NCBI GenBank assembly: GCA_031376995.1
Contig: JANMEO010000231.1
Location: 1 to 29,111 of the forward strand
Direction: 5' to 3'
Source: CANHBY01 sp031376995
GTDB lineage: Bacteria > Pseudomonadota > Gammaproteobacteria > Burkholderiales > Burkholderiaceae_C
DNA length: 29,111 bases
The notes under the pieces are model-generated. The model searched no databases. It was not told the DNA's origin and saw only the letters and a program-made list of their open reading frames with translations. This document shows, piece after piece, positions 21,186 to 29,111 of this stretch. Numbering within the stretch: the stretch's first letter is position 1; every line of letters starts with the position of its first letter. The translations under genes and the position numbers were made by a program.

Positions 21186-23442
21186 GACGGTTGTGCTAAT
21201 GAGCCCTGTGCTCGTAGTCATTCCCACGCTGAACGAGGTGCGCCACCTGGCAACAGTCGTGAGCGCCTTGACCCGCGATCTCCCCCAAAATCGCTCAGTG
21301 AGCGTGGTCATCGCCGACGGCGGCAGCACCGATGGCACGATCGAGCTGGCACGTCAGCTCGAAGCCAAAGATTCGCGCGTGCACTACCTACACAATCCAC
21401 TGCGACTCCAGAGTGCCGCGGTCAACCTGGCTGTACAACGCTTCGGCGCTGACGCTGAGGTACTGATTCGGTGTGACGCCCATTGCGGCTACCCAGAGCG
21501 ATTTGTCGACGCCTTGCTTGAGTCGCTTGAGCGCAGCGGCGCAGATGCCGTCGTGGTGCCCATGGACTCCAGCGGTGAAACTTGCTTTCAGCGCGCCGTC
21601 GCCTGGACATCCAACACCTGGGCCGGCACCGGAGGCGCGGCCCACCGCGCAGGGCGTCACAGTGGCTTTGTTGACCATGGCCACCATGCTGCATTTCGCA
21701 TGGCCTCGTTTCGCCGGGCAGGAGGCTACGACCAGGCGTTCAGCCACAACGAAGACGCCGAGCTTGACTGCCGCCAACGCTTGCTGGGCAGTCGCATCTA
21801 CCTTGATGCTGAGATTCGGCTCAGTTACCACCCTCGCAGCAGCATCATTGGGCTCGCGCGCCAGTATTACGCCTATGGCCTGGGCCGCTCGCGCACGGTG
21901 AGACGACACCCAAGCTCCATTCGGGCGCGTCAGCTGGCATTGCCTTTTCATTGGGGGGTGTGCTTGTTAGCATTGGCGCTGGCCCCTTGGTGGTCTTGGG
22001 GGCTGCTGTGGCCCGCAGCTTACGCAGCGGTATTGGCGCTCACATCGCTGTTGATTGCGGCTCAACAGGGCTCGGCTTGCGGCCTGCTGTCGGGCATCGC
22101 GGCGGCGGTGATGCACAGCAGCTGGGCGTCAGGGTTCCTCGCGGGCTGCATGGGATGGGGCGTGCCCACGCGTGAACTGCAGCTGCTGGGCGCACCAGGA
22201 CCCAGTAGCAATTTGCTCAAGCGTAATGAACGTATCGAACCTGTCGAACATCACGAGCATGACATCACGAGCAGCAGACTGCGCGCCGTTTTGGTCGACC
22301 CGTCGCTTTTTACCGCGCCCTACGATGCGGCTTTGACCGAGGGATTGATCCTCGCCCAGGTAGACCCCCTGTGGGTCACACGCCCAACACGCCGAGGTGA
22401 CCGTCAAGAGTTACCTCTGGCTCGCACCGCGCCCTTTTTCTACCGCCGTACGGATGATGCTTCGTGGCTTCCCACCCAGCTCAAGCCCTTGGCCAAGGGG
22501 CTGGCACACTTTGGCGGCTTGTGCACCCTGCTGTGGCGCACCCATGTCCGGCCACCCGATGTGCTGCATTTTCAGTGGATCGTGGTGCCGCTGCTTGACA
22601 CGCTGGCCATGAGCCTACTGCGCCGCATGTGCCCGCTCGTGCTCACGGTGCATGACACGGTGCCCTTCAACGGCCAAAAAATGTCATGGTTGCAGCGCTT
22701 AGGCCACGATGGTCCTATTCAACAGGCGCACCGCGTGATCGTGCATACCCGGTCTGGGCGCCAGGCGCTGCTCGAGCGCGGTGTGCCCGCCAGCAAGCTC
22801 GCAGTCGTGGCCCATGGGCCTTTGCAACTGGCCACTGTGGCACCCGAGCGCTCAAGCCCTCGCGACAGCCGCTGCACCTTTGTGCTTTTTGGTGAAATCA
22901 AGCCTTACAAGGGTCTGGACGTGCTCATCGAAGCCATGGCTTTGCTTTCACCAACCCTGCGCCAACAGACGCGTGTGATCGTAGCTGGCCGACCACGAAT
23001 GAACCTTGCTGATCTGGTTGCTCGAATCGCTCAACTCGGCCTTGAGGCACAGTTTGACTTGCGCCCTGAGCGCCAAACTGAAGTGCAAATGGCCGCGCTG
23101 TTTGACGACGCCGACTGCTTTGTTTTCCCCTACCGGCAAATTGACGCCAGCGGCGTTTACTTTCTGGTGGCAGGGCTGGGCAAGTGGTTGATTGCCAGCC
23201 AGGTTGGCATCTTTGCAGATGATGTGGCCCCAGGCACTGACGGCGCATTGGTGCCGCCACAAGACCCCACCGCACTGGCTCAAGCGCTGCAGCAGGCCAT
23301 CATTGAGCGCCCCAGTGGGCGTCGCAAGGCGGTGGGGGATTCTTGGGCTGAGATCGGTCGCGCAACCCGCGAGCTGTACCAAGAAGCCATCGCCGAGTTT
23401 GATGCACTGCAGGCCACCCCTGAGACCCGTGTCAGAGGTTGA
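21175..23442 (+). CDS. Fused GT2 (ExoA-like) and GT4 glycosyltransferase
   Basis: A single 755-residue frame with two glycosyltransferases. Residues 1 to about 340 are an ExoA-like GT2: VVIPTLNEVRHL, IADGGSTDGT (46-55), RCDAHCGYPE with the metal-binding Asp, FSHNEDAELDCR (189-200), and hydrophobic C-terminal segments at about 260-330 that probably anchor it in the membrane. After a charged linker (about 340-365) a GT4 domain starts at about 370 (LRAVLVDPSLFTAPYDAALT). It has LTVHDTVPFNGQKMSWLQRL, FVLFGEIKPYKGLDVLIEAM and the donor loop PYRQIDASGVYFLVAGLGKW. AGGGGTGG about 6-8 bp upstream supports the ATG at 21175. Two activities on one membrane-anchored chain could act successively (inference). 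Confidence 0.88.
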   Translation: MTTETVVLMSPVLVVIPTLNEVRHLATVVSALTRDLPQNRSVSVVIADGGSTDGTIELARQLEAKDSRVHYLHNPLRLQSAAVNLAVQRFGADAEVLIRCDAHCGYPERFVDALLESLERSGADAVVVPMDSSGETCFQRAVAWTSNTWAGTGGAAHRAGRHSGFVDHGHHAAFRMASFRRAGGYDQAFSHNEDAELDCRQRLLGSRIYLDAEIRLSYHPRSSIIGLARQYYAYGLGRSRTVRRHPSSIRARQLALPFHWGVCLLALALAPWWSWGLLWPAAYAAVLALTSLLIAAQQGSACGLLSGIAAAVMHSSWASGFLAGCMGWGVPTRELQLLGAPGPSSNLLKRNERIEPVEHHEHDITSSRLRAVLVDPSLFTAPYDAALTEGLILAQVDPLWVTRPTRRGDRQELPLARTAPFFYRRTDDASWLPTQLKPLAKGLAHFGGLCTLLWRTHVRPPDVLHFQWIVVPLLDTLAMSLLRRMCPLVLTVHDTVPFNGQKMSWLQRLGHDGPIQQAHRVIVHTRSGRQALLERGVPASKLAVVAHGPLQLATVAPERSSPRDSRCTFVLFGEIKPYKGLDVLIEAMALLSPTLRQQTRVIVAGRPRMNLADLVARIAQLGLEAQFDLRPERQTEVQMAALFDDADCFVFPYRQIDASGVYFLVAGLGKWLIASQVGIFADDVAPGTDGALVPPQDPTALAQALQQAIIERPSGRRKAVGDSWAEIGRATRELYQEAIAEFDALQATPETRVRG

Positions 23443-23446
23443 GCCC

Positions 23447-24358
23447 ATGACTTTGATCCATACCGCTCACTCGCGTCGCCTCTGGCTGCAAGCAGTGGCT
23501 TCAAGCGCAGGCGCTGCAGCCTTGAGGCGCGCAGCGTTGCCACTGACGACACTAACCACACTGGGCCTTCCTGCATCGCCCGCCATGGCAAGCGCCGAGC
23601 TGCCCCAAGCCCTCAGCGACCAAGGTTATCGCTTGGTCAAAGACTGGGACTTCACTCGAACCATCACCGACGAGGCTGAGCTGCAGGCTGAGTTTTTTAC
23701 CCGCTTCATCTATGACGATGGCAAGCTCGACAAGCTCAACGATGAATGGCAACGTTATCGCGACAACCGCAATCATCTGTTCGAAAACGGCCTGCTGGCC
23801 TTGGTAGCTCGGGCACCTGCCGGCGTGTTGACCCAAGGCAAAATTGAAAGCGGCATGCTGCGCTCTAAGTGGTCAGGCCAGTTTGGCTATTTTGAATGCC
23901 GCATGAAGGTGCCTAGCGGGCGCGGCATGTGGCCGGCTTTTTGGCTGAATCCGCAAGACAAAATTTGGCCGCCTGAAATTGATATCGTCGAAATTGTCAA
24001 CAACGGCCGCGACACCACGCGCAACAGCTTTCACTTTGTACATGGCGGCTTCAAAGAAGGTCGCACCGTGAAAAGCTTGCTCGACAAACACCAAACCTAC
24101 CGTCCCGGCTGGGACTATCAAGATAACTTTCACACCTTCGCGCTCGAGTGGACGCCCACCCACACCCGACACTATGTCGACGATGTCATGGTGATTGAGC
24201 GCGAGTTTTCTTGGCGGCACAAGGGCGGGGCCGATGCAGGACCAGCGCATGTCTTGTTGAACCTGGCGGTGGGAGGCACTTGGCCTGGCCCTCCCACCAC
24301 CCTTGATGATTTTCCTGCCAAGCTGCTGGTGCAGCACATGCGAGTATGGCAGCGCTGA
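23447..24358 (+). CDS. GH16-family endo-glycanase with a Tat signal peptide
   Basis: A 303-residue protein starting MTLIHTAHSRRLWLQAVASS. The SRRLWLQ followed by an Ala/Leu-rich stretch and an AMASA site at about 46-50 fits a twin-arginine signal peptide, so export in folded form is likely. The mature part is a GH16 beta-jelly-roll: SGMLRSKWSGQFGYFECRMK, GMWPAFWLNP, and the active-site EIDIVE (Glu177 nucleophile, Asp179, Glu182 acid/base). NFHTFALEWTPTHTRHYVDD follows. GH16 enzymes cut beta-1,3, beta-1,4 or mixed glucans and galactans. In EPS operons (e.g. ExoK) they trim the secreted polymer. The ATG at 23447 follows AGAGG. An upstream open extension in the same frame lies over the previous gene. 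Confidence 0.9.
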   Translation: MTLIHTAHSRRLWLQAVASSAGAAALRRAALPLTTLTTLGLPASPAMASAELPQALSDQGYRLVKDWDFTRTITDEAELQAEFFTRFIYDDGKLDKLNDEWQRYRDNRNHLFENGLLALVARAPAGVLTQGKIESGMLRSKWSGQFGYFECRMKVPSGRGMWPAFWLNPQDKIWPPEIDIVEIVNNGRDTTRNSFHFVHGGFKEGRTVKSLLDKHQTYRPGWDYQDNFHTFALEWTPTHTRHYVDDVMVIEREFSWRHKGGADAGPAHVLLNLAVGGTWPGPPTTLDDFPAKLLVQHMRVWQR

Positions 24359-25692
24359 GCCTCTTGCGCGCGCCGTCGGTCGCCACTTGGGGCTTTCGCC
24401 TGCGCCCAGCCTTGGCGCCCAGCCCAGACACGGTGCAGCAACCCTCGCCCTGGCTCAAGGCGGCCCTGATTTTTGCCTTGCTGAGCATGACGTTGCTCGA
24501 CCGATTTGGCTTGCAGCTTTCGGCCACTTACTCTATTTCGCCTTCATTGATCGGCTTTTATGTGCTCGGCGCCTCCATGCTGCTCACAGGGTCTGCGCAG
24601 TTGCACCCAAGCGGTACTTTGATGGTCCTAGCGATTGGGATCGTTGCAGGGCTCAGCTTTGCCATCAACGCCAACTTCGATGCTCAAGGCTACGCTTCAT
24701 TGAGCTCGCTGTTGTTGCTGCTGGTGTTGTACGCCCCCTTTGCGTTGTCGCTGCGACCGGCCGTCGCCACGCCTGCGTTGTGGCGCTGGTTTGCTGACAC
24801 TCTCGTGACCCTGCTGCTGTGGGTAAGCGTGGCAGGCATCTTGCAGTTCTATACGCAGTTTGTGTTTCGTCCGCCCTGGTTGTTTGACTTCACCTCTTAC
24901 CTGCCCGAGGTCATTCGCAGCTCGGGCGTCTACAACACGGTCAACCACGCGGGTGATCTGATCAAGTCCAACGGCTTCTTTTTGCGCGAGGCCTCGGGTT
25001 ATTCTTGGTACATGGCGCTAGGCCTGGTGCTGGAGTGGTCGCTCAAACGCCGCAAGCTGGTGATGGCAGTGATGGCCTTGGGTATCGTGGTCTCCTACTC
25101 TGGCTCAGGGCTGCTGGTGCTGGCTTTGGCCTTGCTGTTTCCGTTGGGATGGCGCGCACTGCTGCGTGTGTTGGGTTGTGTGGTCACTGGCGTGTTGGTC
25201 GTCGCGCTGTTGGGTGATGTGCTGGGTCTTGACTACACACTCAGCCGCACAGGCGAGATTCACTCCGACAAAAGCAGTGCCTATTGCCGTTTCATCTCGC
25301 CGGCCAAACTGATCGCCGAGCAAATTGACTCGCAGCCCTGGACCACCTTCCTAGGCCATGGCTCTGGCACAACCCAAAAAATGTCGACGGCTTGCGAAAC
25401 CACTTTTGGCAAGGTGTTGTTCGAATACGGCTTATTGGGCGCCCTGGCCTTCGGCTTACTGATTTTCAGCGCCATCAGCCGCTCTGGCCTTCCAAGCCGC
25501 TTGCGCGCCATGGTGGTGGTTCAATGGGTGCTGCTTGGCGGCCTTTTGCTAGCGCCAGAGTCGCTGTTGTTGATTTTCACGCTGTCAGCCATGTGGCCTG
25601 TGAAAGTGTGCTCACTGTCCGGCACGCCTTCACCCTTATCACCCCCTTCACCCAATTCTCACCCACGGCTTATCGCGAAGACGCCACCATGA
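24346..25692 (+). CDS. Wzy-like polysaccharide polymerase / O-antigen-ligase-family membrane protein
   Basis: A 448-residue polytopic protein with about 10-11 hydrophobic helices and a large periplasmic loop at about 190-230 (IRSSGVYNTVNHAGDLIKSN). SGYSWYMALGLVLEW and GHGSGTTQKMSTACETTFGK are typical of the loosely conserved Wzy/WaaL class, which is recognised mostly by topology. Its position among EpsF, EpsG and glycosyltransferases supports a polymerase role that joins lipid-linked repeat units in the periplasm. It overlaps the GH16 gene by 13 bp at its start, and its stop overlaps the next start (ATGA). The last 30 residues are Pro/Ser-rich low complexity. Confidence 0.75.
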   Translation: MAALSLLRAPSVATWGFRLRPALAPSPDTVQQPSPWLKAALIFALLSMTLLDRFGLQLSATYSISPSLIGFYVLGASMLLTGSAQLHPSGTLMVLAIGIVAGLSFAINANFDAQGYASLSSLLLLLVLYAPFALSLRPAVATPALWRWFADTLVTLLLWVSVAGILQFYTQFVFRPPWLFDFTSYLPEVIRSSGVYNTVNHAGDLIKSNGFFLREASGYSWYMALGLVLEWSLKRRKLVMAVMALGIVVSYSGSGLLVLALALLFPLGWRALLRVLGCVVTGVLVVALLGDVLGLDYTLSRTGEIHSDKSSAYCRFISPAKLIAEQIDSQPWTTFLGHGSGTTQKMSTACETTFGKVLFEYGLLGALAFGLLIFSAISRSGLPSRLRAMVVVQWVLLGGLLLAPESLLLIFTLSAMWPVKVCSLSGTPSPLSPPSPNSHPRLIAKTPP

Positions 25693-27866
25693 ACAACCCC
25701 GCACCCCGCGTCAGCGTCGTCATCACCTGCTTCAACTACGAGCGTTTTATCGCCCTGACCGTGCGCAGTGCGCTCGAACAGCAGCCCCCGCCTTTTGAGG
25801 TGATCGTCGTTGACGATGGTTCTACCGACGGCTGCACTGACGTGCTAGCAAATTTTGGCGATCGCATCCACGTCATCACCCAAACCAACCAAGGCCAGAT
25901 TGCAGCCACCAACCGCGGCTACTCAGCTGCCAGCGGCGATCTGGTCATGTTTCTCGACGCAGATGACCTGCTGTGCCCGGGTGCATTGGCCATGTTAGTA
26001 GGAGCCTGGGTGCCCGGCTGCATCAAGGTGCAAGGCGATCTTGAAATCATCGACGTCGCGAGTGAGCGGCTCGGGCGTCGATTTTGCAACTATGTCGCCC
26101 CTTACGGCCCAGCACAGATCGCTGCCGAGTTCAAACGCTTTGGCACCTACGTTTGGCCGGTGTCCACAGGCAATCTGTATGCTCGCCACTATCTGGCGCA
26201 AGTCATGCCGTTAACGGCTGAGCGGGCCCCAGATGGGGTGCTCAACACGTTGGCCCCGTTGTATGGCGAGATTCGCGTGGTGCCCCAGGTTGTTGGCCTG
26301 TACCGACTGCACGACACCAACCAAAGTTATCACAACAGCGCCCGACAAAGCATTGGCAAACGCTTTGCAGGCCAAGTGGCCCTGCGTCGCAGTGAGCTGG
26401 TTGCACTGCGCGAGGCGGCAGCAAAGCTGGGCGCCACGTTGCCTTCGGGTCCACTGCTCGACCACGACCTGCCCTTTGTCAACTACCGCTTGATGCTCCA
26501 AAAGCTGGGTGAGCCCTACGCCGACTCTCAGGCAGACACCACCTGGGGCTTGTTGCAGGCTGGCATCACCTGCTTGTGGCAACGCCCCCTGCCGCTCAAA
26601 CTCAAACTCAGCCATGCGCTGTGGCTCAGCATCCTGTGGGCCAGCCCTCGGCCGCTGGCCCAGTGGCTGATCGCTCTGCGCTTCAACCGGGCTGCGCTGC
26701 TGCAGCCACTGAGGCAGGCGCTGGCCTCTCTCGGCGCACGCCTCTCGCCACGTTCACCACGTTCACCGCTGCCATTGTTGCCACGACCACTGCCACCCGC
26801 TCTCACACCCGAGCAAAAAGCCCTGCGCCTGGCCATCATCCTCCCCAGCTACAACTACGCCGAGTTCGTTGGGCTGGCCATTGACAGCGCGCTGGCCGTC
26901 GACTGGCCTCACAAACAAGTCATCGTTGTCGACGATGGCTCAACCGATGCCTCGCGAGAAGTCATTGCCCGTTATGGCGAGCAAATCACGACCGTGCTGC
27001 AAGCCAATGCAGGCCAGCTCGAGGCCTACAACACGGGCATGCGCCGGGCCCAAGCCGACGTCGTGATCTTTCTCGACAGCGACGACATGCTAGACCCGCA
27101 AGTGATGCGCGAAGTGGCTCAGCTGTGGCAGCCTGGTGTGAGCAAGGTACAGTTTCGCATGCGCACCGTCGATGCCACAGGCCGCTTGCTCGGCAACGTC
27201 ATTCCGCAATACCACGGTGTGCCCAGTGCGCAAGAGATTCGCCATTGGGCCACCACCACCACCGCCTACCCCACCCCACCTGGCTCGGGCAACGCCTACG
27301 CCAGCAGCTACCTGCAAACCATCTTTCCGCTTGACGGTGCTTGCGGTAGTCCAGGGGATGCCCCATGTCTGGCGGCTGCGCCATTCATGGGCGATGTGCT
27401 CACCTTGCCTAAAGTCTTGGCCAGCTACCGCATCCACGGGCGCAACGATGGAGCCGCCGCCTCGCGACTCGACCCAGCACAGTTTCATCTGCACGTGGTG
27501 CGCACCCTGCAGCGCCACGCCTACGCCCAGCGCATCGCGCGCGGTGTAGGCATTACAGTGGCCGACAATGCGCTCAATGCCAGCCTGTCTTACCTGCCTT
27601 ACCGGCTGGCCTCGCTGCGGCTCTCACCAGCCAACCACCCCATCCCACGTGACAACGCCTGGCAGATTTTGGGCAGCGTGATGCGTGCACTGCCCAAGCC
27701 ACAAGGCATGTCTCCCCGAAATAAAGCCGTGATCGCCGTCTGGACGCTGCTGGTCACGGTGCTGCCCAAGGCCGCAGGAAACCGCTTGATTCTGTGGCGT
27801 TTCGTGCCTGCAGCCCGCCCACAGGCGTTGCGCGCCACGCTGCTCAAACTCGGCGTGATCCGATGA
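25689..27866 (+). CDS. Tandem GT2-GT2 glycosyltransferase
   Basis: A 725-residue protein made of two related GT2 units. Unit 1 (about 8-215) has VVITCFNYERFI, VIVVDDGSTDG and MFLDADDLL. Unit 2 (about 381-600) has IILPSYNYAEFVG, VIVVDDGSTDAS and IFLDSDDML. The similarity extends well past the catalytic core, e.g. GNLYARHYL versus GNAYASSYL and VVGLYRLHDTNQS versus VLASYRIHGRNDG. An internal gene duplication is therefore likely. The units are joined by a helical segment and a Pro/Arg/Ser linker (RLSPRSPRSPLPLLPRPLPP, 351-370) encoded by short direct repeats. Both keep the acidic metal-binding motifs, so both may be active. The ATG at 25689 overlaps the previous stop (ATGA). The open frame further upstream lies over the polymerase gene. 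Confidence 0.88.
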   Translation: MNNPAPRVSVVITCFNYERFIALTVRSALEQQPPPFEVIVVDDGSTDGCTDVLANFGDRIHVITQTNQGQIAATNRGYSAASGDLVMFLDADDLLCPGALAMLVGAWVPGCIKVQGDLEIIDVASERLGRRFCNYVAPYGPAQIAAEFKRFGTYVWPVSTGNLYARHYLAQVMPLTAERAPDGVLNTLAPLYGEIRVVPQVVGLYRLHDTNQSYHNSARQSIGKRFAGQVALRRSELVALREAAAKLGATLPSGPLLDHDLPFVNYRLMLQKLGEPYADSQADTTWGLLQAGITCLWQRPLPLKLKLSHALWLSILWASPRPLAQWLIALRFNRAALLQPLRQALASLGARLSPRSPRSPLPLLPRPLPPALTPEQKALRLAIILPSYNYAEFVGLAIDSALAVDWPHKQVIVVDDGSTDASREVIARYGEQITTVLQANAGQLEAYNTGMRRAQADVVIFLDSDDMLDPQVMREVAQLWQPGVSKVQFRMRTVDATGRLLGNVIPQYHGVPSAQEIRHWATTTTAYPTPPGSGNAYASSYLQTIFPLDGACGSPGDAPCLAAAPFMGDVLTLPKVLASYRIHGRNDGAAASRLDPAQFHLHVVRTLQRHAYAQRIARGVGITVADNALNASLSYLPYRLASLRLSPANHPIPRDNAWQILGSVMRALPKPQGMSPRNKAVIAVWTLLVTVLPKAAGNRLILWRFVPAARPQALRATLLKLGVIR

Positions 27867-29005
27867 GTGTGGCGCCCCAACCGCTTCAGCCGCCCCCACC
27901 CCGCCTACTCACACTTGACGCCATGCGCGGCGTTGCGGCCTTGTTGGTGGTTCTTTACCACCTTCGAGACAAGGGCGTGTTTTGGGCGCAAAGCGGCTAT
28001 TTGGCCGTTGATTTCTTTTTCTTGCTTAGCGGTTTTGTCATTGCCCGCACCTACGACCACCGACAGATTAACGCCCTCGCCTTTGCCAAACTGCGCCTCA
28101 TTCGACTCTATCCACTGTTTTTTGCTGGGCTGATGTTGGGGGTGGCACAGCGAGCTTGGGAGCTCACGCCCAAGTTCGCTGAAGGCGTTGGCCTGACATT
28201 CAGCCAGTTTTTGATCAGTCTTCAATTCAATTTGCTGCTCTTGCCGTCGCCCGCCACACAACCACTTTTTCCGCTCAACGGCCCGGCATGGTCACTGTTT
28301 TTTGAGTTGTTGGCCAACCTGGCCTATGGTTTTTTTTTCGTCCGATGGCGGCTTGCAACCCTGCGCTATTTGCTGGTCATCGCGGCGGTTTTTCTGACCC
28401 TTTGTGTGGCGCAATCAGCCACCATCAACGGGGGGTCAGCTTGGCCAAGCGCTCATATTGGGCTTGCCAGAGTCATGTTTTCATTTCTTGCTGGCATCAT
28501 TTTGGCGCGCACCATTGCTGCCCCGGCCCGACACACTTGGTGGTCACTGGTGCCGGTGACCCTTTTAATCACCGTTTTGCTCATTCCGCCGCCCAGTGGC
28601 CAAGCGCTACTGATTTATGAGCTGGGGGTGGTGATGGTTGTAGCGCCCGCCATCGTTTGGCTTGGCGCCAGGTTTAACCCCCCACTCATCCTTAACAAAA
28701 TTTCTGCCCATCTGGGCCATATTTCATACGCCATTTATGCCATCCACCATCCGTTAATTTTTATCGGCGGCTACTGCGCTTTAGAAGCAGGCCTGCCCAA
28801 CCGACATTGGATTCCTGTGTTTCTCATCGCCCTGATCTGGGCCTCATGGGGCCTGGCTAGACATTGGGACCCAGCCACTCAAAGCTGGCTAAAAACTTGG
28901 ATGCTACCGATATCCCCATCAAAGACATCTCCATCAAAAACAAAGCTGCCATTTGAGCGGCAGGTCTCCATCAAGCATCCTCCCAAAACCCAATCTAAAC
29001 GATGA
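27863..29005 (+). CDS. Acyltransferase family 3 membrane protein
   Basis: A 380-residue OafA/ExoZ-like protein with about 10 hydrophobic segments. Features are LDAMRGVAALLVVLYHLRDK with the family His, AVDFFFLLSGFVIARTYDHR, KLRLIRLYPLF (the basic R-x-x-R motif), and HLGHISYAIYAIHHPLIF in a late helix. The family moves acetyl or other acyl groups across the membrane onto polysaccharides or lipids, so decoration of the repeat unit is expected. The C-terminal tail has a short SPSKT-SPSKT duplication. The ATG at 27863 overlaps the GT2-GT2 stop (ATGA), and its own TGA overlaps the next start in the same way. Confidence 0.9.
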   Translation: MSVAPQPLQPPPPRLLTLDAMRGVAALLVVLYHLRDKGVFWAQSGYLAVDFFFLLSGFVIARTYDHRQINALAFAKLRLIRLYPLFFAGLMLGVAQRAWELTPKFAEGVGLTFSQFLISLQFNLLLLPSPATQPLFPLNGPAWSLFFELLANLAYGFFFVRWRLATLRYLLVIAAVFLTLCVAQSATINGGSAWPSAHIGLARVMFSFLAGIILARTIAAPARHTWWSLVPVTLLITVLLIPPPSGQALLIYELGVVMVVAPAIVWLGARFNPPLILNKISAHLGHISYAIYAIHHPLIFIGGYCALEAGLPNRHWIPVFLIALIWASWGLARHWDPATQSWLKTWMLPISPSKTSPSKTKLPFERQVSIKHPPKTQSKR

Positions 29006-29111
29006 AAAAAACAAGAGTTGCTGTGTTGCTATTCGGCTTGCCGCGTGCCGCTGACGTGTGTGTCCCCACCATCCAAGCCAATGTAGTCAACGCACTGCAC
29101 GCCATACCCGA
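29002..29111 (+). CDS. Unidentified protein, N-terminus only (cut by window edge)
   Basis: The ATG at 29002 overlaps the acyltransferase TGA (ATGA), so this is surely the next gene of the operon. Only about 36 residues are visible: MKKTRVAVLLFGLPRAADVC then VPTIQANVVNALHAIP. The beta-strand-like VAVLLFGLPR start is reminiscent of nucleotide- or sugar-processing enzymes, but I cannot assign a family from so little sequence. Confidence 0.75.
   Translation, partial: MKKTRVAVLLFGLPRAADVCVPTIQANVVNALHAIP

Noticed and set aside
25392..25688. A 99-codon upstream extension of the GT2-GT2 protein
   Set aside because: It lies out of frame over the polymerase gene. The ATGA overlap at 25689 marks the true start.

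Overview
The window looks like part of an exopolysaccharide (EPS) and nucleotide-sugar region of a betaproteobacterium, most likely Burkholderiales and perhaps Comamonadaceae-like. This is inferred from the GC-rich codon use, the RfbBDAC and RhlE protein sequences, and the EpsF/EpsG type of chain-length and kinase pair. The genus cannot be named from the sequence alone. No rRNA, tRNA, CRISPR array or intact insertion sequence was seen.

Layout. (1) Positions 1-2636, minus strand: a tightly coupled set of a sugar-nucleotide epimerase, a divergent UDP-sugar dehydrogenase homologue lacking the catalytic cysteine, and an SDR oxidoreductase cut by the window edge. (2) 2906-3409: an EPS-type MarR regulator, with a perfect 16-bp inverted repeat upstream of it. 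(3) 3410-6664: an accessory strip with a palindromic repeat element, a relE toxin remnant, the DEAD-box helicase rhlE, and a hipBA module in which hipB is intact and hipA is broken. (4) 6665-10789, plus strand: the dTDP-L-rhamnose genes in the order rfbB-rfbD, a dead minus-strand brnTA module, then rfbA-rfbC. (5) 10791-12315: two more copies of the palindromic repeat flanking a WecA/MraY-type polyprenyl-phosphate sugar-phosphate transferase. (6) 18555 down to 12322, minus strand: ugd, a GT4 glycosyltransferase, a fused Wzx flippase-GT4 protein, and a GT2 glycosyltransferase. (7) 18863 to the right edge, plus strand: epsF, epsG, a fused GT2-GT4, a Tat-exported GH16 glycanase, a Wzy-like polymerase, a tandem GT2-GT2 protein, an acyltransferase-3 and the start of one further gene.

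How the genes work together (inference from families). RfbABCD supply dTDP-rhamnose and Ugd supplies UDP-glucuronate. The PNPT transferase primes undecaprenyl phosphate. Six to seven further glycosyltransferase domains, several on fused polypeptides, extend the repeat unit, and the acyltransferase may decorate it. The Wzx domain flips it, the Wzy-like protein polymerises it, and EpsF/EpsG set chain length. The GH16 enzyme probably trims the polymer in the periplasm. No outer-membrane exporter (Wza/EpsE) is visible, so the locus extends past the window. The most unusual features are the three glycosyltransferase fusions, the dehydrogenase with substituted catalytic residues, the palindromic repeat family at gene borders, and three decayed toxin-antitoxin modules within about 5.4 kb.
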